Shown: positions 18,753 through 28,718, counted from the stretch's first letter. The stretch is DNA of 64,000 nucleotides from Rubidibacter lacunae KORDI 51-2 (GCF_000473895.1 NZ_ASSJ01000030.1:37423-101422), one strand, 5' to 3'. Translations and numbers: made by a program. Notes: generated by a model from the letters alone, not told the origin.

Positions 18753-20177
18753 CTAACGGCACTGACGTCGGTACTGCGCGATCGCGAATTCTCGAACGCG
18801 CGCGCAGTCGGTCTTGCCGCGATCGTTGCGCGGAAATGAGTTACACGCAATCCAGACCTTCGGTTGCTTAAACGAGCTGAGGCGATCGCGCAGCTCGGCT
18901 TTTACCAGCGCGACCCAATCGGTCGGCAGTGTATCGGCTGCGGGCGCCGATAGCACCACCACTGCTGCAACGACCTCCCCCCACTCGCGATCGGGAATCC
19001 CAACCACGCAAACATCGCGAATCTGCGGCACCGAGCGAATAACGGCTTCGATTTCTTCGGGGGTAACGTTCTCGCCACCCGTAACGATCTTGCGACTGCG
19101 GCGACCGACAATCACAAGTTGGCCATCATCGTCGACATACCCCACGTCGTCGGTCAAAAACTCGCGAGCAATCGCGTTGCCGGGCAGATATCCCCAACAC
19201 AGCGACTCTGCCGCGATCGCGATCGTGCCTACTTGCAGAGGCGGCAGCAACTCCCCATCTGCTCCGCGAATCGTCACCCGCGCGTGGGGCAGCACGCATC
19301 CGCTGCTCGTACGACCGGCCAGGAAGTCCTCGGGTTTGAGCGTTGCAACTTGAGAAGCCGTTTCGGTCATTCCATAGGTTGGCGCGAGGCGAATTGATTC
19401 CGATCGCGCTGCTGCAAGTAACTCATTCCAGGCTGGAGCACCTCCGAGTAAGACCGTTCCGAACCCGGCCAACCACCGCGAGCCACCTGCCGCCATCAGC
19501 CGCTGTAGTTGCGTTGGCACCAGGGAGATGAAAAAGAGATCGCGCGCGATGTTGACTAGCTCCGGTTCGGCAATCAATGCACCTGTGTGCATATCAAAAT
19601 GCAGCGATTTGTAAGATGCGATCGCTAGTTGCCCGCCAGCGTTCAGCACGCGCACAAACTGCATCAAACCACTGACGTGATAGAGGGGTAGCGTACAGAA
19701 TGCACGGACCGGCCCGCCACCGAAGTACGTTTGAAAACCCTGCGCCGCTGCTGTTAGGGTCTGCCAATCGTGCAGTGCAAACCGCAGTTGTCCCGAAGAA
19801 CCGCCCGTAGGAATGCCGATTGCGGGGAACGTTGCCAAAGGCGTTGGGACATTTGTCGCCAAAGACGGGCTGGGGACGCGATCGCCCTTGCGATAAATCC
19901 AGTTGGGGACAACCAACGCGATCGCTTGTTGCCACTCGGACTCGCGCCACTGGGGCGACCCCAGAAACACATTGCACCCGCGCTCGACCGACGCGATAAA
20001 AATGGCCAGCAACTGTACCGGATCGCTCTCGACGAGCAAAATGCGCTCCGACGCTCGCAGGCGATCGCGTTCCCGCTGTGCCACATCTAGCAGCCGCTCG
20101 GCACTGCCGCCAATCAACCAAGCGCGATCGCCCGCGCGCCATCGCGCTTGCAAGCTCGCCAAAGGCAACACCGTCAC
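18753..20177 (-). CDS. menE: 2-succinylbenzoate-CoA ligase MenE
   Basis: This adenylate-forming enzyme activates o-succinylbenzoate in the phylloquinone pathway, which supplies the A1 quinone of photosystem I. The 474-residue protein has the ATP-binding loop TGGSSGQLRF, the YGMTETASQVA motif, GYLPGNAIAREF and GRRSRKIVTGGENV, and the C-terminal adenylation lysine in NDRGKTD. Its start codon overlaps the menC stop by four bases, so the two are translated together. The gene converges on comB. Confidence 0.9.
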   Translation of the reverse strand: MTVLPLASLQARWRAGDRAWLIGGSAERLLDVAQRERDRLRASERILLVESDPVQLLAIFIASVERGCNVFLGSPQWRESEWQQAIALVVPNWIYRKGDRVPSPSLATNVPTPLATFPAIGIPTGGSSGQLRFALHDWQTLTAAAQGFQTYFGGGPVRAFCTLPLYHVSGLMQFVRVLNAGGQLAIASYKSLHFDMHTGALIAEPELVNIARDLFFISLVPTQLQRLMAAGGSRWLAGFGTVLLGGAPAWNELLAAARSESIRLAPTYGMTETASQVATLKPEDFLAGRTSSGCVLPHARVTIRGADGELLPPLQVGTIAIAAESLCWGYLPGNAIAREFLTDDVGYVDDDGQLVIVGRRSRKIVTGGENVTPEEIEAVIRSVPQIRDVCVVGIPDREWGEVVAAVVVLSAPAADTLPTDWVALVKAELRDRLSSFKQPKVWIACNSFPRNDRGKTDCARVREFAIAQYRRQCR

Positions 20178-21154
20178 CTGCCGCTTCCCAACCCACTAGC
20201 CGCTCGATCGAACCACTCGGCAACCGGGGGATCGTCTGCGAACCAATGCCGCACTCCAAACCCGACTGCTCTCTGCGTTCCGGACACCGCACTCGCCAAC
20301 CGCAACGCTGCCCGTCGCCCGACCTCGGTTTCGAATACAGACGAAAACACGGGCGCGATCGCGTTCTCTTGACAGAATCGCTCCACCTGAGTCGGCGACC
20401 CGGCGATCGCGGCCTTGACGACAAATTCCCCGCGCCACCCTGCATCCCAGCACGCTCGAAGCCGACCCAGCGTTGCAACCGACTCGTCCAACGCGATTGC
20501 CGTTAAGAACTGCTCGTCTAGTTGTTGCATTTCCTCCAGGCAATTGGGCGGTAGTGGCTGCTCGAAAAACTCTACATTCCCAGCGCGATCCGCGGCCGCC
20601 AACCACGCTCGGGCTGCTGCCACATCTAACCCGCCGTTGGCATCGAGTCGCAGGCATACTCCAGCTGGCAGTTCTTTACTGAGTTGCTCGAACAACACCA
20701 ATTCATCTGAAATATCGCCTGCTCCCACCTTCCACTTAAACGTTCGCATGCCCATTCCCCAGCCGGTCTGCCAGGCTCTTAGAGCTGCTGCGCCCGCCGG
20801 CAGCAGGTAACTGTAGGTCGAGTTTGGCATGGCTACATCCAGAGTGCCCGACGCTGCTGTAAGTTCCGCGAGCGCAGAGTCGCATGCAAACTGACAGGAC
20901 GGCAGCGCTGGGGGAATCAACGCGATTGCCGCCACATCCAACCTGTCGCCAACGCTGCGGCAAAACGCGATCGCCTCCGCCAGCGTTTCCGAACCGAACC
21001 GAGGCAGCGGTGCAATGTCGCCCCACCCGACGCGATCGCCATCGCTCAAGCGCACGATAATGCCCTCGCGGTGGAGCCAACGACCCTGGCTCGTCGCTAG
21101 CGGTTGTCGAAAGCGACGGCGGTACGGTCGGAATGCAAAGCGGAACATAGTCAT
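20174..21154 (-). CDS. menC: o-Succinylbenzoate synthase MenC
   Basis: MenC dehydrates SHCHC to o-succinylbenzoate, the step before MenE. It is an enolase-superfamily barrel of 326 residues. Conserved pieces are FKWKVG (first lysine region), LRLDANGG (metal Asp), VEFFEQPLP (metal Glu), IALDESV (metal Asp) and FVVKAAIAGSP (second lysine). The downstream menE overlaps it by four bases. Both genes precede guaB3 in the minus direction only by position; no functional link is implied. Confidence 0.92.
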   Translation of the reverse strand: MTMFRFAFRPYRRRFRQPLATSQGRWLHREGIIVRLSDGDRVGWGDIAPLPRFGSETLAEAIAFCRSVGDRLDVAAIALIPPALPSCQFACDSALAELTAASGTLDVAMPNSTYSYLLPAGAAALRAWQTGWGMGMRTFKWKVGAGDISDELVLFEQLSKELPAGVCLRLDANGGLDVAAARAWLAAADRAGNVEFFEQPLPPNCLEEMQQLDEQFLTAIALDESVATLGRLRACWDAGWRGEFVVKAAIAGSPTQVERFCQENAIAPVFSSVFETEVGRRAALRLASAVSGTQRAVGFGVRHWFADDPPVAEWFDRAASGLGSGR

Positions 21155-21197
21155 CTAGTGCGGGCGACATTGGGCAACGTCCGCTTTTAACCCAAGT

Positions 21198-22379
21198 CTA
21201 CTTACCCATTCCGAGCTGCTGTGCCTTCTGATAAACCTTACCCTCTGTCAATAACGACGGCGCGATCGCCACGTCGACTTGCTGCATATCCTTGAGGTTT
21301 TTAGCGCCCAGCGTACCCATGCTGGTTTTGAGCGAGCCGAGTAAATTGTGCGTGCCGTCGTCCAAACGCGCCGGACCTCGCAGAATCTCTTCCAGCGTGC
21401 CCGTGCTGCCTACCTGGATCCGCGTCCCGCGCGGCAAGATCGGGCTCGGCGTAGCCATACCCCAATGAAATCCGCGCCCCGGTGCTTCAGCCGCCCGTGC
21501 AAAGGGCGATCCGATCATCACCGCATCAGCACCGCAAGCAATGCATTTGCATATATCACCACCCGTTACCAAACCCCCATCGGCAATGACGGGGATGTAA
21601 ACGCCCGTTGTATGAAAATGGTCGTCCCGCGCAGCCGCGCAATCGGCCACTGCCGTCGCCTGCGGTACGCCAACGCCAAGTACGCCGCGGGACGTACAAG
21701 CTGCTCCCGGTCCAATGCCGACCATCACGGCAGCGGCCCCTGCCTTCATCAAATCCATCGTCACTTCATAGGTCACGCAGTTACCTAATGCCACGGGCAT
21801 GGGCATCTCTTGGCAGAACTCCGCTAGATCGAGAGGTGTCAGGCTGTCCGGAGCCAAGTGTGCCGTCGAAACTACCGTTGCCTGCACGAAGACCAAATCT
21901 GCCCCTGCAGCGGCGATCGCCTCGCCAAACCGCAATGCACCAGCCGGCGTAACGCTCACTGCTGCAATCCCGCACCGTTCTTTAATCTGCACGATGCGCT
22001 GCCGGATCAGCTCCGGGCGGACGGGCGCGGCATACAGTTCCTGCATCAGCGCAACGAACTTGGTCTTGCCGACAGACGCTATGCGCTCCAACACCCCACT
22101 TGGGTCTTCGTAACGAGTTTGAATACCTTCAAGATTGAGTACGCCCAACGCGCCCAAATCAGTCAGCCGCGCTGCCACGTCTGCATCAACAACGCTATCC
22201 ATCGCGCTGGCAATAATCGGGATCTCGCGCTCGATCGCGCCAACCCGCCAGCGCGTATCGGCCAGACTCGGGTCGAGCGTCCGCCGTCCCGGAACGAGCG
22301 CGATCTCGTCAATTCCATAGGCCCGACGCGCTGCTTTTCCGCGCCCGATCTGAATGTTCGCTTGCTCGTTTGCGCTCAT
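21198..22379 (-). CDS. guaB3: GuaB3 family IMP dehydrogenase-related protein
   Basis: The 393-residue protein is an IMP dehydrogenase-type TIM barrel without the CBS (Bateman) insert, the hallmark of the GuaB3 clade of cyanobacteria and actinobacteria. Visible motifs are [11 protein letters not shown], the phosphate-binding region [15 protein letters not shown] with the catalytic cysteine, and VIADGG. As I recall, a cyanobacterial GuaB3 has been shown to have IMP dehydrogenase activity. I chose the ATG at 22379; a TTG five codons upstream is possible. The 234 bases before it hold no recognisable element. Confidence 0.9.
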   Translation of the reverse strand: MSANEQANIQIGRGKAARRAYGIDEIALVPGRRTLDPSLADTRWRVGAIEREIPIIASAMDSVVDADVAARLTDLGALGVLNLEGIQTRYEDPSGVLERIASVGKTKFVALMQELYAAPVRPELIRQRIVQIKERCGIAAVSVTPAGALRFGEAIAAAGADLVFVQATVVSTAHLAPDSLTPLDLAEFCQEMPMPVALGNCVTYEVTMDLMKAGAAAVMVGIGPGAACTSRGVLGVGVPQATAVADCAAARDDHFHTTGVYIPVIADGGLVTGGDICKCIACGADAVMIGSPFARAAEAPGRGFHWGMATPSPILPRGTRIQVGSTGTLEEILRGPARLDDGTHNLLGSLKTSMGTLGAKNLKDMQQVDVAIAPSLLTEGKVYQKAQQLGMGK

Positions 22380-22613
22380 CCGTCCCGTCCCCAAAGCTAT
22401 TTCTGCTAGACTATCAGATTATTCTAGTCGGCGGTCGGCGGCGACTGGCTAACGAGCGCGATCCTCGGAAACAACCCGCTCTCGTCGGGTCTAGGGCACC
22501 CAAATTGCCAGCCTGTTGAGTTGCAAACGCGCACTGACTTTAGCCGCAAGGGCAGGGAGCCACAGGGGGGCACAGTAAGAGAACCGGCCCCCGTATCTGC
22601 GGACCTAGCTGTT

Positions 22614-24446
22614 CTAGGCTGGATAAATTCGCAGGCGACGATTGGGTTCTTCGCCAAAGCTATCGGACTTCAGGCGATAGTGTTCGGCAAGTTCGTGCTG
22701 AAGCTTGCGTACCTTCGGCGATCGCGGCAGCAACTCCACCGGCTGTCCCTCGGGAATCACGATTTGCTCGACGGCCAGCCGTGCTTCCTCCAATGCTTCG
22801 AGCTCGTCATCGTCACCAGAGGATGCAAACAGCTGCATGTCCGGGACCACATCCACCGCATCATCGAGGTTCAACAACCGCTGCAACGCCCGTGTAATCT
22901 GCGGAATCGTGTTGGACTTTACTACGTGAATTGGTAATTGATGCGTTTTTGCCACCTGGCGCAATTTGGAATGGTTCTTGACCTGCGAACGCAGTGCCAA
23001 TACTGCGTCAGCACCTTCCAAATCTTTCGTTAAGGCGATCGGCAGCTTCATGACCTCAAGAACTTGTTCGAGCTGACTGCGACCGATGCCGTAGGGATAA
23101 ACGTACACCGGCCAGTCCTCGCCATTTGGACCTGGCGTCCGCACCTTCTCGCCGCTGGTGTTTGGCTCAACCTGCTGCCAAGACTGGTCTAAGAGGCGGT
23201 CGAAGTCTCCGCGCTCGCCCCGTGTCGAGGACATCGGAATCGGGCTCATGCGTCCCGACGCCCGCCACCCTTTCTGACGCGTTAATGACTCTACCTTGGT
23301 GCTCGCTCCTGCCGCTGCCATCATTGAAGGCTCTGGCTTTTCGTAAGTCACGCTGAAGCGCCCGTCAGCATCGGTCGAGCGAATCTGCTGTTCGGGGTTG
23401 GTGCCGCGTAACAGCCGGTCGATCGTATCGGCAACATCCTCGTGAACTACCCAGCGTTGGCGCTCGAACATCTCCACTGCGATCGCGAAGGTGGGTGGAG
23501 CCTTGCGCTCCAGCACGGTCTTTTGGGAGCCGCGCCGCCGCGCCTCGTCGTCTCCAAGCGTTACGGCTTGAATGCCGCCTACGAGATCCGACAGCGTCGG
23601 ATTCTTGATCAGGTTTTCCAGGCGGTTGCCGTGCGCCGTGCCCACGAGTTGTACGCCGCGCTCCGCGATCGTACGGGCAGCAAGAGCCTCCAGCTCCGTG
23701 CCGATCTCGTCGATCACCACAACCTCTGGCATGTGGTTCTCCACGGCTTCGATCATGACTTTATGCTGCAGTTCCGGGCGCGCCACCTGCATTCGTCGCG
23801 CCCGACCGATCGCGGGGTGCGGAATGTCGCCGTCGCCGGCGATTTCATTGGACGTATCGACGACGACCACGCGCTTGCCACAATCGTCGGCCAACACGCG
23901 GGCAATTTCTCGCAGGGCTGTGGTCTTTCCCACGCCCGGACGGCCGAGGAGCAGAATCGACTGCCCGCGCTGCACGAGGTCGTCGATCATGTTAATCGTG
24001 CCAAAAACTGCCCGTCCGATACGACAGGTCAACCCAATCGCATCGCCGTCGCGGTTGCGAATGGCACTGATGCGGTGCAACGTCCGCTCGATGCCCGCGC
24101 GATTATCGCTACTAAACGTCCCGACGCGATCGCAGCAATATTGAAGCTCCTCACGCGTGACGCAGTCCTCGCTAATATATTCCGAGCGATCGCGATAGCG
24201 TGCCTCCGGTCGGCGGCCCAAGTCGAGTACTACCTCGACCAAATTGTCGCGCCGCTCGGGACAGTCGAGCGCTGCTCGCAGTGCTGGTGGAAAAACTGCG
24301 AGCAGGGTATCGAGATCGTCAGTCGTCTGTCGGCGCTGGGAGGCAGACGCCGTTGATGGGGGCACCGAACGCGCTGGAGCGAACTGAACGGGATCGGATG
24401 TGACCATTTGCTGAGTAAACCTAGCGGCAGATCGACGAAACAGCAT
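22614..24446 (-). CDS. Ycf45-like P-loop ATPase with R3H domain
   Basis: This 610-residue protein combines an SpoIIIAA-like AAA ATPase and a C-terminal R3H nucleic-acid-binding domain. Walker A is GRPGVGKTT at residues 168-176 and Walker B is EVVVIDEIG at about 241-249. The R3H segment (HELAEHYRLKSDSFGEEPNRRLRIYP) ends the protein. A plastid homologue is Ycf45. Its role is unknown; single-stranded nucleic-acid remodelling is a guess. The ATG at 24446 overlaps the ldpA end by 26 bases; an ATG at 24407 would avoid the overlap. Confidence 0.88.
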   Translation of the reverse strand: MLFRRSAARFTQQMVTSDPVQFAPARSVPPSTASASQRRQTTDDLDTLLAVFPPALRAALDCPERRDNLVEVVLDLGRRPEARYRDRSEYISEDCVTREELQYCCDRVGTFSSDNRAGIERTLHRISAIRNRDGDAIGLTCRIGRAVFGTINMIDDLVQRGQSILLLGRPGVGKTTALREIARVLADDCGKRVVVVDTSNEIAGDGDIPHPAIGRARRMQVARPELQHKVMIEAVENHMPEVVVIDEIGTELEALAARTIAERGVQLVGTAHGNRLENLIKNPTLSDLVGGIQAVTLGDDEARRRGSQKTVLERKAPPTFAIAVEMFERQRWVVHEDVADTIDRLLRGTNPEQQIRSTDADGRFSVTYEKPEPSMMAAAGASTKVESLTRQKGWRASGRMSPIPMSSTRGERGDFDRLLDQSWQQVEPNTSGEKVRTPGPNGEDWPVYVYPYGIGRSQLEQVLEVMKLPIALTKDLEGADAVLALRSQVKNHSKLRQVAKTHQLPIHVVKSNTIPQITRALQRLLNLDDAVDVVPDMQLFASSGDDDELEALEEARLAVEQIVIPEGQPVELLPRSPKVRKLQHELAEHYRLKSDSFGEEPNRRLRIYPA

Positions 24447-25590
24447 CGGAACCTACTGTAATGGGAACAGCTACAGACAGTTGTGCAGTAAGCGCGCGCG
24501 CGCGCGCGACTGCTTGCCACAACAGCAACGGCTTGTCTTCAAGCTGCGCTGGCGGCATCCCTGGGTATATTGCTAAAAGGCGGTGGTTGCTAGCTTCTAA
24601 CGCGTCGAGTACCGGCACCATCACCGAGCGCGCGTAGCTTCCATACGCTACTCCTGCTATAAAATTCCCCGACTGCGTCGGGCCCAGCAACCCAGCTGCA
24701 TCCAGTTTCGGTACCGTATGCTGATTAGTGCCGCCAGCTGGCTGGACATAACCTGGCAACTGTGCTGCCAACACCTCCTGAGCCAGCCGCACGGCTGCCC
24801 GCGTCGCACCCGCTCCCAAATCGCCACTCATCGGTCGCCCATCTGTCTGCCAAAGTAGCGGGCAGGGAAGTGGCTCGATCGCCTCGGCAAGTCCCCGCAA
24901 GTAATCAGTCAAACTGGGTCCGTCCTGGCAGCTAATTGCCAGCAGCTTGAGGCGCGCCACCAGCGGTGCAAGTGAGTCCCACAACCTGAGGAACTCGAGT
25001 TTGCGACCAACCTGGGTATGAATTTCGATGGCGTCTATGTCAAGACGCTCGAGCTGTTGTGCGGCTTCAGCGGGAGAAAGTTGCTTTGACTGAGTTGCAA
25101 TCGATTGCTGCGGGCATACCGGCAGACAGCGTCCGCAACCATAACAGCGATCGGCAATCACCCCCGCCATCTCATCCCAGCGTATGGCCCCTGCCGGACA
25201 TACGGTTTCGCACGGACGCGAACAATCTTGCGGACATTGCGCCGAATCGAATTCAGCCTTACGAAAATGCGGATCGTCACCGTCATTGATGCTCACCATC
25301 AACCAGGGCACCCCTGGATTGAAGCCGCGCTGCTCGGCTTGTCGCCTCAAACACCGTGCAGCCGACAAACCACCGCGGGCAGCTGCCACCACAGCTGGAT
25401 CGGCAGCAACATCAATGCAGTCAGCCCCTGCTAGCGCGTAAGCCAAACTCATGCTGCGAACAGCAGGTAAATACTGATAGCTTGCTCCGCAAATCAGTTT
25501 GAACCAGCGACCAGTCTGCAGTGACTGTAACGGATAGCGCAGATGACTCACTCCGGCATCTCGAAACATAGCAACGGATGGTGGTGCCAT
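24421..25590 (-). CDS. ldpA: Light-dependent period protein LdpA, iron-sulfur
   Basis: LdpA is an iron-sulfur protein that feeds redox and light state into the KaiABC clock in Synechococcus elongatus. The 389-residue protein has the family's start region (GRWFKLICGASYQYLPAV) and two ferredoxin-like clusters: Cys119, 123, 127 and 131, then Cys149, 152, 155 and 159. The LdpA-specific C-terminal domain follows. The last 40 residues are encoded partly by a 15-base alternating G/C run at 24492-24506. It lies next to ndhN, as in other cyanobacteria by my recollection. The first methionine could also be at residue 8. Confidence 0.9.
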   Translation of the reverse strand: MAPPSVAMFRDAGVSHLRYPLQSLQTGRWFKLICGASYQYLPAVRSMSLAYALAGADCIDVAADPAVVAAARGGLSAARCLRRQAEQRGFNPGVPWLMVSINDGDDPHFRKAEFDSAQCPQDCSRPCETVCPAGAIRWDEMAGVIADRCYGCGRCLPVCPQQSIATQSKQLSPAEAAQQLERLDIDAIEIHTQVGRKLEFLRLWDSLAPLVARLKLLAISCQDGPSLTDYLRGLAEAIEPLPCPLLWQTDGRPMSGDLGAGATRAAVRLAQEVLAAQLPGYVQPAGGTNQHTVPKLDAAGLLGPTQSGNFIAGVAYGSYARSVMVPVLDALEASNHRLLAIYPGMPPAQLEDKPLLLWQAVARARALTAQLSVAVPITVGSDAVSSICR

Positions 25591-25637
25591 TGCTCCAGAT
25601 CGACCTGCTCAATTCTCGTGCGAGCAGATGCCGCGGA

Positions 25638-25672
25638 GCAAGCACTCATGAAACACTAAATATAGTGCTTGC
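25638..25672. promoter_or_regulatory. Inverted repeat at the ldpA promoter region
   Basis: GCAAGCACT at 25638-25646 and AGTGCTTGC at 25664-25672 form a perfect 9-base inverted repeat with a 17-base spacer, 48-82 bases upstream of ldpA on the minus strand. A TATATT -10-like hexamer (25659-25664, minus) lies inside it, so a dimeric regulator could bind over the promoter. The rest of the 345-base gap 25591-25935 between ndhN and ldpA shows no credible gene. Confidence 0.4.
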
Positions 25673-25935
25673 TATCCTGATAGTACCTAGATATGCACCG
25701 CCTGAGAGCTACGATCGTGAAACTTTACGCCTTAACAGGTTTCCTTTTGGAGAGTACTCCCTCTCATCTACCCTATCAGCTCGCACCGAGGCAAGCTGTG
25801 CCTGTTGTTTTTTCGCCATAGAGATCGAACTCTGCGGAATTGCTCGCTGCTTCGGTCTAGTCCTAGAGATTTATGCGGATGACACTCTGCACAGCGGTAA
25901 TTTCCGCAACTGCCCCTGCTAGTGTAAGAGGAATG

Positions 25936-26409
25936 TTATGAGGCGGCAGTATCTGCCAGCGGCTGCCAGCGAAAGTAGCGCGAACCGCCCATTTCCAAGA
26001 CGACCTTGATAAGCGGCTCGGACTCAGTCAGTCTAACTATATATTCGCGCTCTTGCTGCGAGAGAACATAGCCTTCAATTACCCACAAAACCAAACCCTT
26101 TGCCCAGGAAGGCAGCGCTTCAATCTGGTAGCCAGCAATCGGCGGGACGAAGTAAATATCGCCAACTGCTGCTTCCCGGGCAATGTTTTTCTTCCCCAAA
26201 TGTGGCGGGCGAACTCCGTGAGTTCCGGTCAGGTACGAAGCGAGATCCCCCAACCCTCGAGCGCTCAGCGACAGGCTGACATAACCCTGGGCGCGCAAAC
26301 GACGTTGATAGCGTCCTTCGAACCCCCCTTCCAAGGGAGCATAAATCGCAAGAGCATTGGCGCGCTCCAAGTCGCGGATGAAGCCTTTTCCACTTGTCAA
26401 CAATGGCAT
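25936..26409 (-). CDS. ndhN: NAD(P)H-quinone oxidoreductase subunit N
   Basis: NdhN is a peripheral subunit of photosynthetic complex I (NDH-1), which takes electrons from ferredoxin into plastoquinone for cyclic flow and respiration. The 157-residue protein contains LEGGFEGRYQRRLRAQGY, GDLASYLTGTHGVRPPHLGKK and the C-terminal VVLEMGGSRYFRWQPL block, all diagnostic. Its neighbours are ldpA downstream and the ribosomal cluster on the opposite strand. A TATAAT hexamer lies 40 bases upstream. Confidence 0.95.
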   Translation of the reverse strand: MPLLTSGKGFIRDLERANALAIYAPLEGGFEGRYQRRLRAQGYVSLSLSARGLGDLASYLTGTHGVRPPHLGKKNIAREAAVGDIYFVPPIAGYQIEALPSWAKGLVLWVIEGYVLSQQEREYIVRLTESEPLIKVVLEMGGSRYFRWQPLADTAAS

Positions 26410-26448
26410 GCTAATCCTCGACCACTAGGCTTTTTGAACGATTCGGTT

Positions 26449-26454
26449 ATTATA
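26449..26454 (-). promoter_or_regulatory. Candidate -10 element for ndhN
   Basis: The minus strand reads TATAAT here, 40 bases before the ndhN start. TTGCTT at an 18-base spacing upstream is a poor -35. The perfect -10 match is the only evidence. Confidence 0.4.
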
Positions 26455-26496
26455 TGTTGGTCCTGAGCACACAAGCAATGTGCCTGCAGTCGGTCG

Positions 26497-26650
26497 CAGG
26501 GCAAACGCATACTCAGAATTTCGGCTCAATATTTGCAATAAGCACGGTTAAAACTGGGTTTGTTGAGAAGGGGAGTGCTGAGTTACAGCACTCCAAATCG
26601 CTGAAACCCCAACCTGCCGTAAAGCCAATGCTTGGTATGCGCTTGCCCTG
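26497..26650 (+). repeat. MITE-like element, copy B
   Basis: This copy has the best-preserved ends of the family: left CAGGGCAAACGCATACTC and right TATGCGCTTGCCCTG, inverted repeats with one mismatch over 15 bases. A central perfect hairpin GGAGTGCTG/CAGCACTCC with a 5-base loop lies at 26571-26593. It sits in the 639-base gap 26410-27048 between ndhN and rplC. The remaining ~400 bases up to rplC presumably hold the promoter and leader of the ribosomal cluster, but I cannot single out a convincing -35/-10 pair. Confidence 0.7.
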
Positions 26651-27048
26651 CCTCAATACACCTCTAGCTTGACATTGCTCAACATGTTTTGCTATGCTCG
26701 ATAACTGTGGCTGTACAGGGGACAGATACCTACTCCATTGCTTGCGTTTCAACGTTCGCTTGCGATAGGTACTGGTAGGGTAATAGTTAATTTGGCTTGC
26801 CCCCTTTGCTCTCAAGCGGTTATCGCAAATGCGGATACTGGGAGGCTACACCCCTCTCAAGTCCCTGCGAACCAACAGGAATCGCTGCGCGGAAGGACAA
26901 CGGTCAGAAGTTGCATGCGGAATGAGTCGATGGTTGTTTACTAAGGCAACGTACGACTTTTTTCTGTTGTCGTAAAATAGGCTGCTTCCACGTAAAAGGA
27001 TCTGGGGGCGACGGTCGCCCGAACAGACGAACCATAGGAGGATGCATC

Positions 27049-27687
27049 GTGTCCGTTGGAATTCTCGGGCAAAAGCTAGGCATGACCCAGTACTTCGATA
27101 TGGAGGAAGGGATCGCCATCCCCGTTACGGTTGTTCAAGCAGGACCGTGCACGGTGACACAAGTCAAAACTCAACAGACGGATGGCTATGCCGCGGTCCA
27201 GGTTGGGTTTGGAGGAATTGCGGAGAAAAACCTAACCAAGCCTCAACTCGGTCACCTTTCCAAGTCCGATGCTCCACCCTTACGTCATCTTCGCGAGTAT
27301 CGCCTTGAAAGTCCTGACGATTTCGATCTCGGCAACCAGTTAACAGTCGAGATTTTTGAATCCGGTCAACTCGTTGATGTAACGGGCAAGAGCATCGGTC
27401 GTGGATTCGCAGGTTATCAGCGCCGCCACAACTTCCGCCGAGGTCAGATGACGCATGGTTGTAAAAACCACCGTCGACCCGGTTCGATTGGTGCAGGTAC
27501 GACTCCTGGACGTGTTTATCCTGGCACCCGTATGGCGGGTCGCTTGGGCGGTAAAACCGCGACCGTACGGAAGTTACAGGTAGTGAGCGTGGATGCAGAA
27601 CGTAATGTGCTTCTGATTAAAGGTTCGGTGCCAGGTAAGCCTGGTGCACTGTTGAGCATTGCCCCAAGCCGGATCGTTGGTAAGTAG
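27049..27687 (+). CDS. rplC: 50S ribosomal protein L3
   Basis: L3 binds 23S rRNA early in assembly near the peptidyl transferase centre. The 212-residue product has [15 protein letters not shown] at the start and the conserved [18 protein letters not shown] loop. The start is GTG with AGGAGG seven bases before it. It opens the S10-type cluster; rpsJ is absent upstream, as is normal in cyanobacteria, where it usually sits with tuf. Confidence 0.97.
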   Translation: MSVGILGQKLGMTQYFDMEEGIAIPVTVVQAGPCTVTQVKTQQTDGYAAVQVGFGGIAEKNLTKPQLGHLSKSDAPPLRHLREYRLESPDDFDLGNQLTVEIFESGQLVDVTGKSIGRGFAGYQRRHNFRRGQMTHGCKNHRRPGSIGAGTTPGRVYPGTRMAGRLGGKTATVRKLQVVSVDAERNVLLIKGSVPGKPGALLSIAPSRIVGK

Positions 27688-27736
27688 AGGTATCGGGATC
27701 TGGCACTTTTAGCAAAGTACCGGCAGGAAGTAGAGG

Positions 27737-28369
27737 ATGACTAGTTGCACGGTTAAGAACTGGGAAGGTGAAGCAGTTGGCGAGGCCACCATCGAGCTAA
27801 GAGTCGCGCGTGAGGAGAACGTCAAGCATCTTCTACACCGTGCGGTTGTTCGTCAGCAGACGAATGCTCGACAAGGTAACGCTTCAACTAAGACGCGGGC
27901 CGAGGTGCGCGGCGGCGGGCGCAAGCCTTGGCGACAGAAGGGGACCGGACGTGCTCGAGCCGGATCGATTCGTTCGCCACTCTGGCGTGGTGGTGGCGTT
28001 ATCTTCGGACCGCGCCCGCGCGACTTCGAGGTGCGGATGAATCGTAAGGAACGCCGTTTGGCGCTGCGGACAGCTGTCATGAACCGCATGGAAACCGCAA
28101 TTGTGGTCGAAAATTTTGCAGAGCAGTTCCCACGCCCGAAAACTGCTGACATGGTTGCAGCTTTGGGGCGTTGGGGTGTGACAGATAAAGACAAGGTACT
28201 GCTCGTTTTGACTGACATGTCAGACAATGTTTTCTTGTCGGCACGCAACATTTCAAATCTCAAGATGCTCCGTGCTGACAGCTTGAATGTTCTCGACCTG
28301 ATGACCTACAACCGGTTAGTAACAACTCCAGCAGCTCTTAAGGAGATTCAGGAGGTGTATGGTGCCTGA
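27737..28369 (+). CDS. rplD: 50S ribosomal protein L4
   Basis: L4 lines the peptide exit tunnel. In 210 residues it shows the basic tunnel loop [19 protein letters not shown] and the globular C-terminal part ending in [14 protein letters not shown]. It lies 49 bases after rplC and its end overlaps rplW by 11 bases. E. coli L4 also autoregulates its operon; nothing in this leader shows whether that holds here. Confidence 0.97.
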   Translation: MTSCTVKNWEGEAVGEATIELRVAREENVKHLLHRAVVRQQTNARQGNASTKTRAEVRGGGRKPWRQKGTGRARAGSIRSPLWRGGGVIFGPRPRDFEVRMNRKERRLALRTAVMNRMETAIVVENFAEQFPRPKTADMVAALGRWGVTDKDKVLLVLTDMSDNVFLSARNISNLKMLRADSLNVLDLMTYNRLVTTPAALKEIQEVYGA

Positions 28370-28664
28370 TTACAACCCGCGCGACCTCATCGACCTTGTC
28401 CACCGTCCAATCGTGACCGAGAAGGCAACACTTCTTCTTGAGGAGAACAAGTACGTTTTCGACGTTACAAAGCGAGCAACGAAACCACAAGTCAAAGCTG
28501 CGATCGAGTTACTTTTTGACGTAAAGGTGACCAAGGTAAATCTCCTTCGCCAGCCCCCCAAGCGCCGCCGGGTCGGTCGATTCATCGGTTATAAGTCGCA
28601 GTACAAGCGGGCAATCGTGACCCTAGCGGAAGGGGACACGATCGTTCTCTTCCCTGACGTATAG
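28359..28664 (+). CDS. rplW: 50S ribosomal protein L23
   Basis: L23 sits at the tunnel exit and is the docking site for trigger factor and SRP. The 101-residue protein shows [22 protein letters not shown] and the RNA-binding [28 protein letters not shown] precedes the ATG, which lies within the rplD end; a GTG at 28362 is an alternative start. Confidence 0.96.
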   Translation: MVPDYNPRDLIDLVHRPIVTEKATLLLEENKYVFDVTKRATKPQVKAAIELLFDVKVTKVNLLRQPPKRRRVGRFIGYKSQYKRAIVTLAEGDTIVLFPDV

Positions 28665-28718
28665 AGCATTCGAGCTTCCCAATCTCCCGGCAGGCAAGGC
28701 ACCTATTCAGGCAAAACC

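Noticed and set aside
23442..24356. Plus-strand open frame of 304 residues
   Set aside because: It is antisense to the R3H ATPase, whose Walker motifs are intact.
25578..25922. Plus-strand frame of 114 residues between ldpA and ndhN
   Set aside because: It starts inside ldpA on the other strand and shows no motif or start signal.
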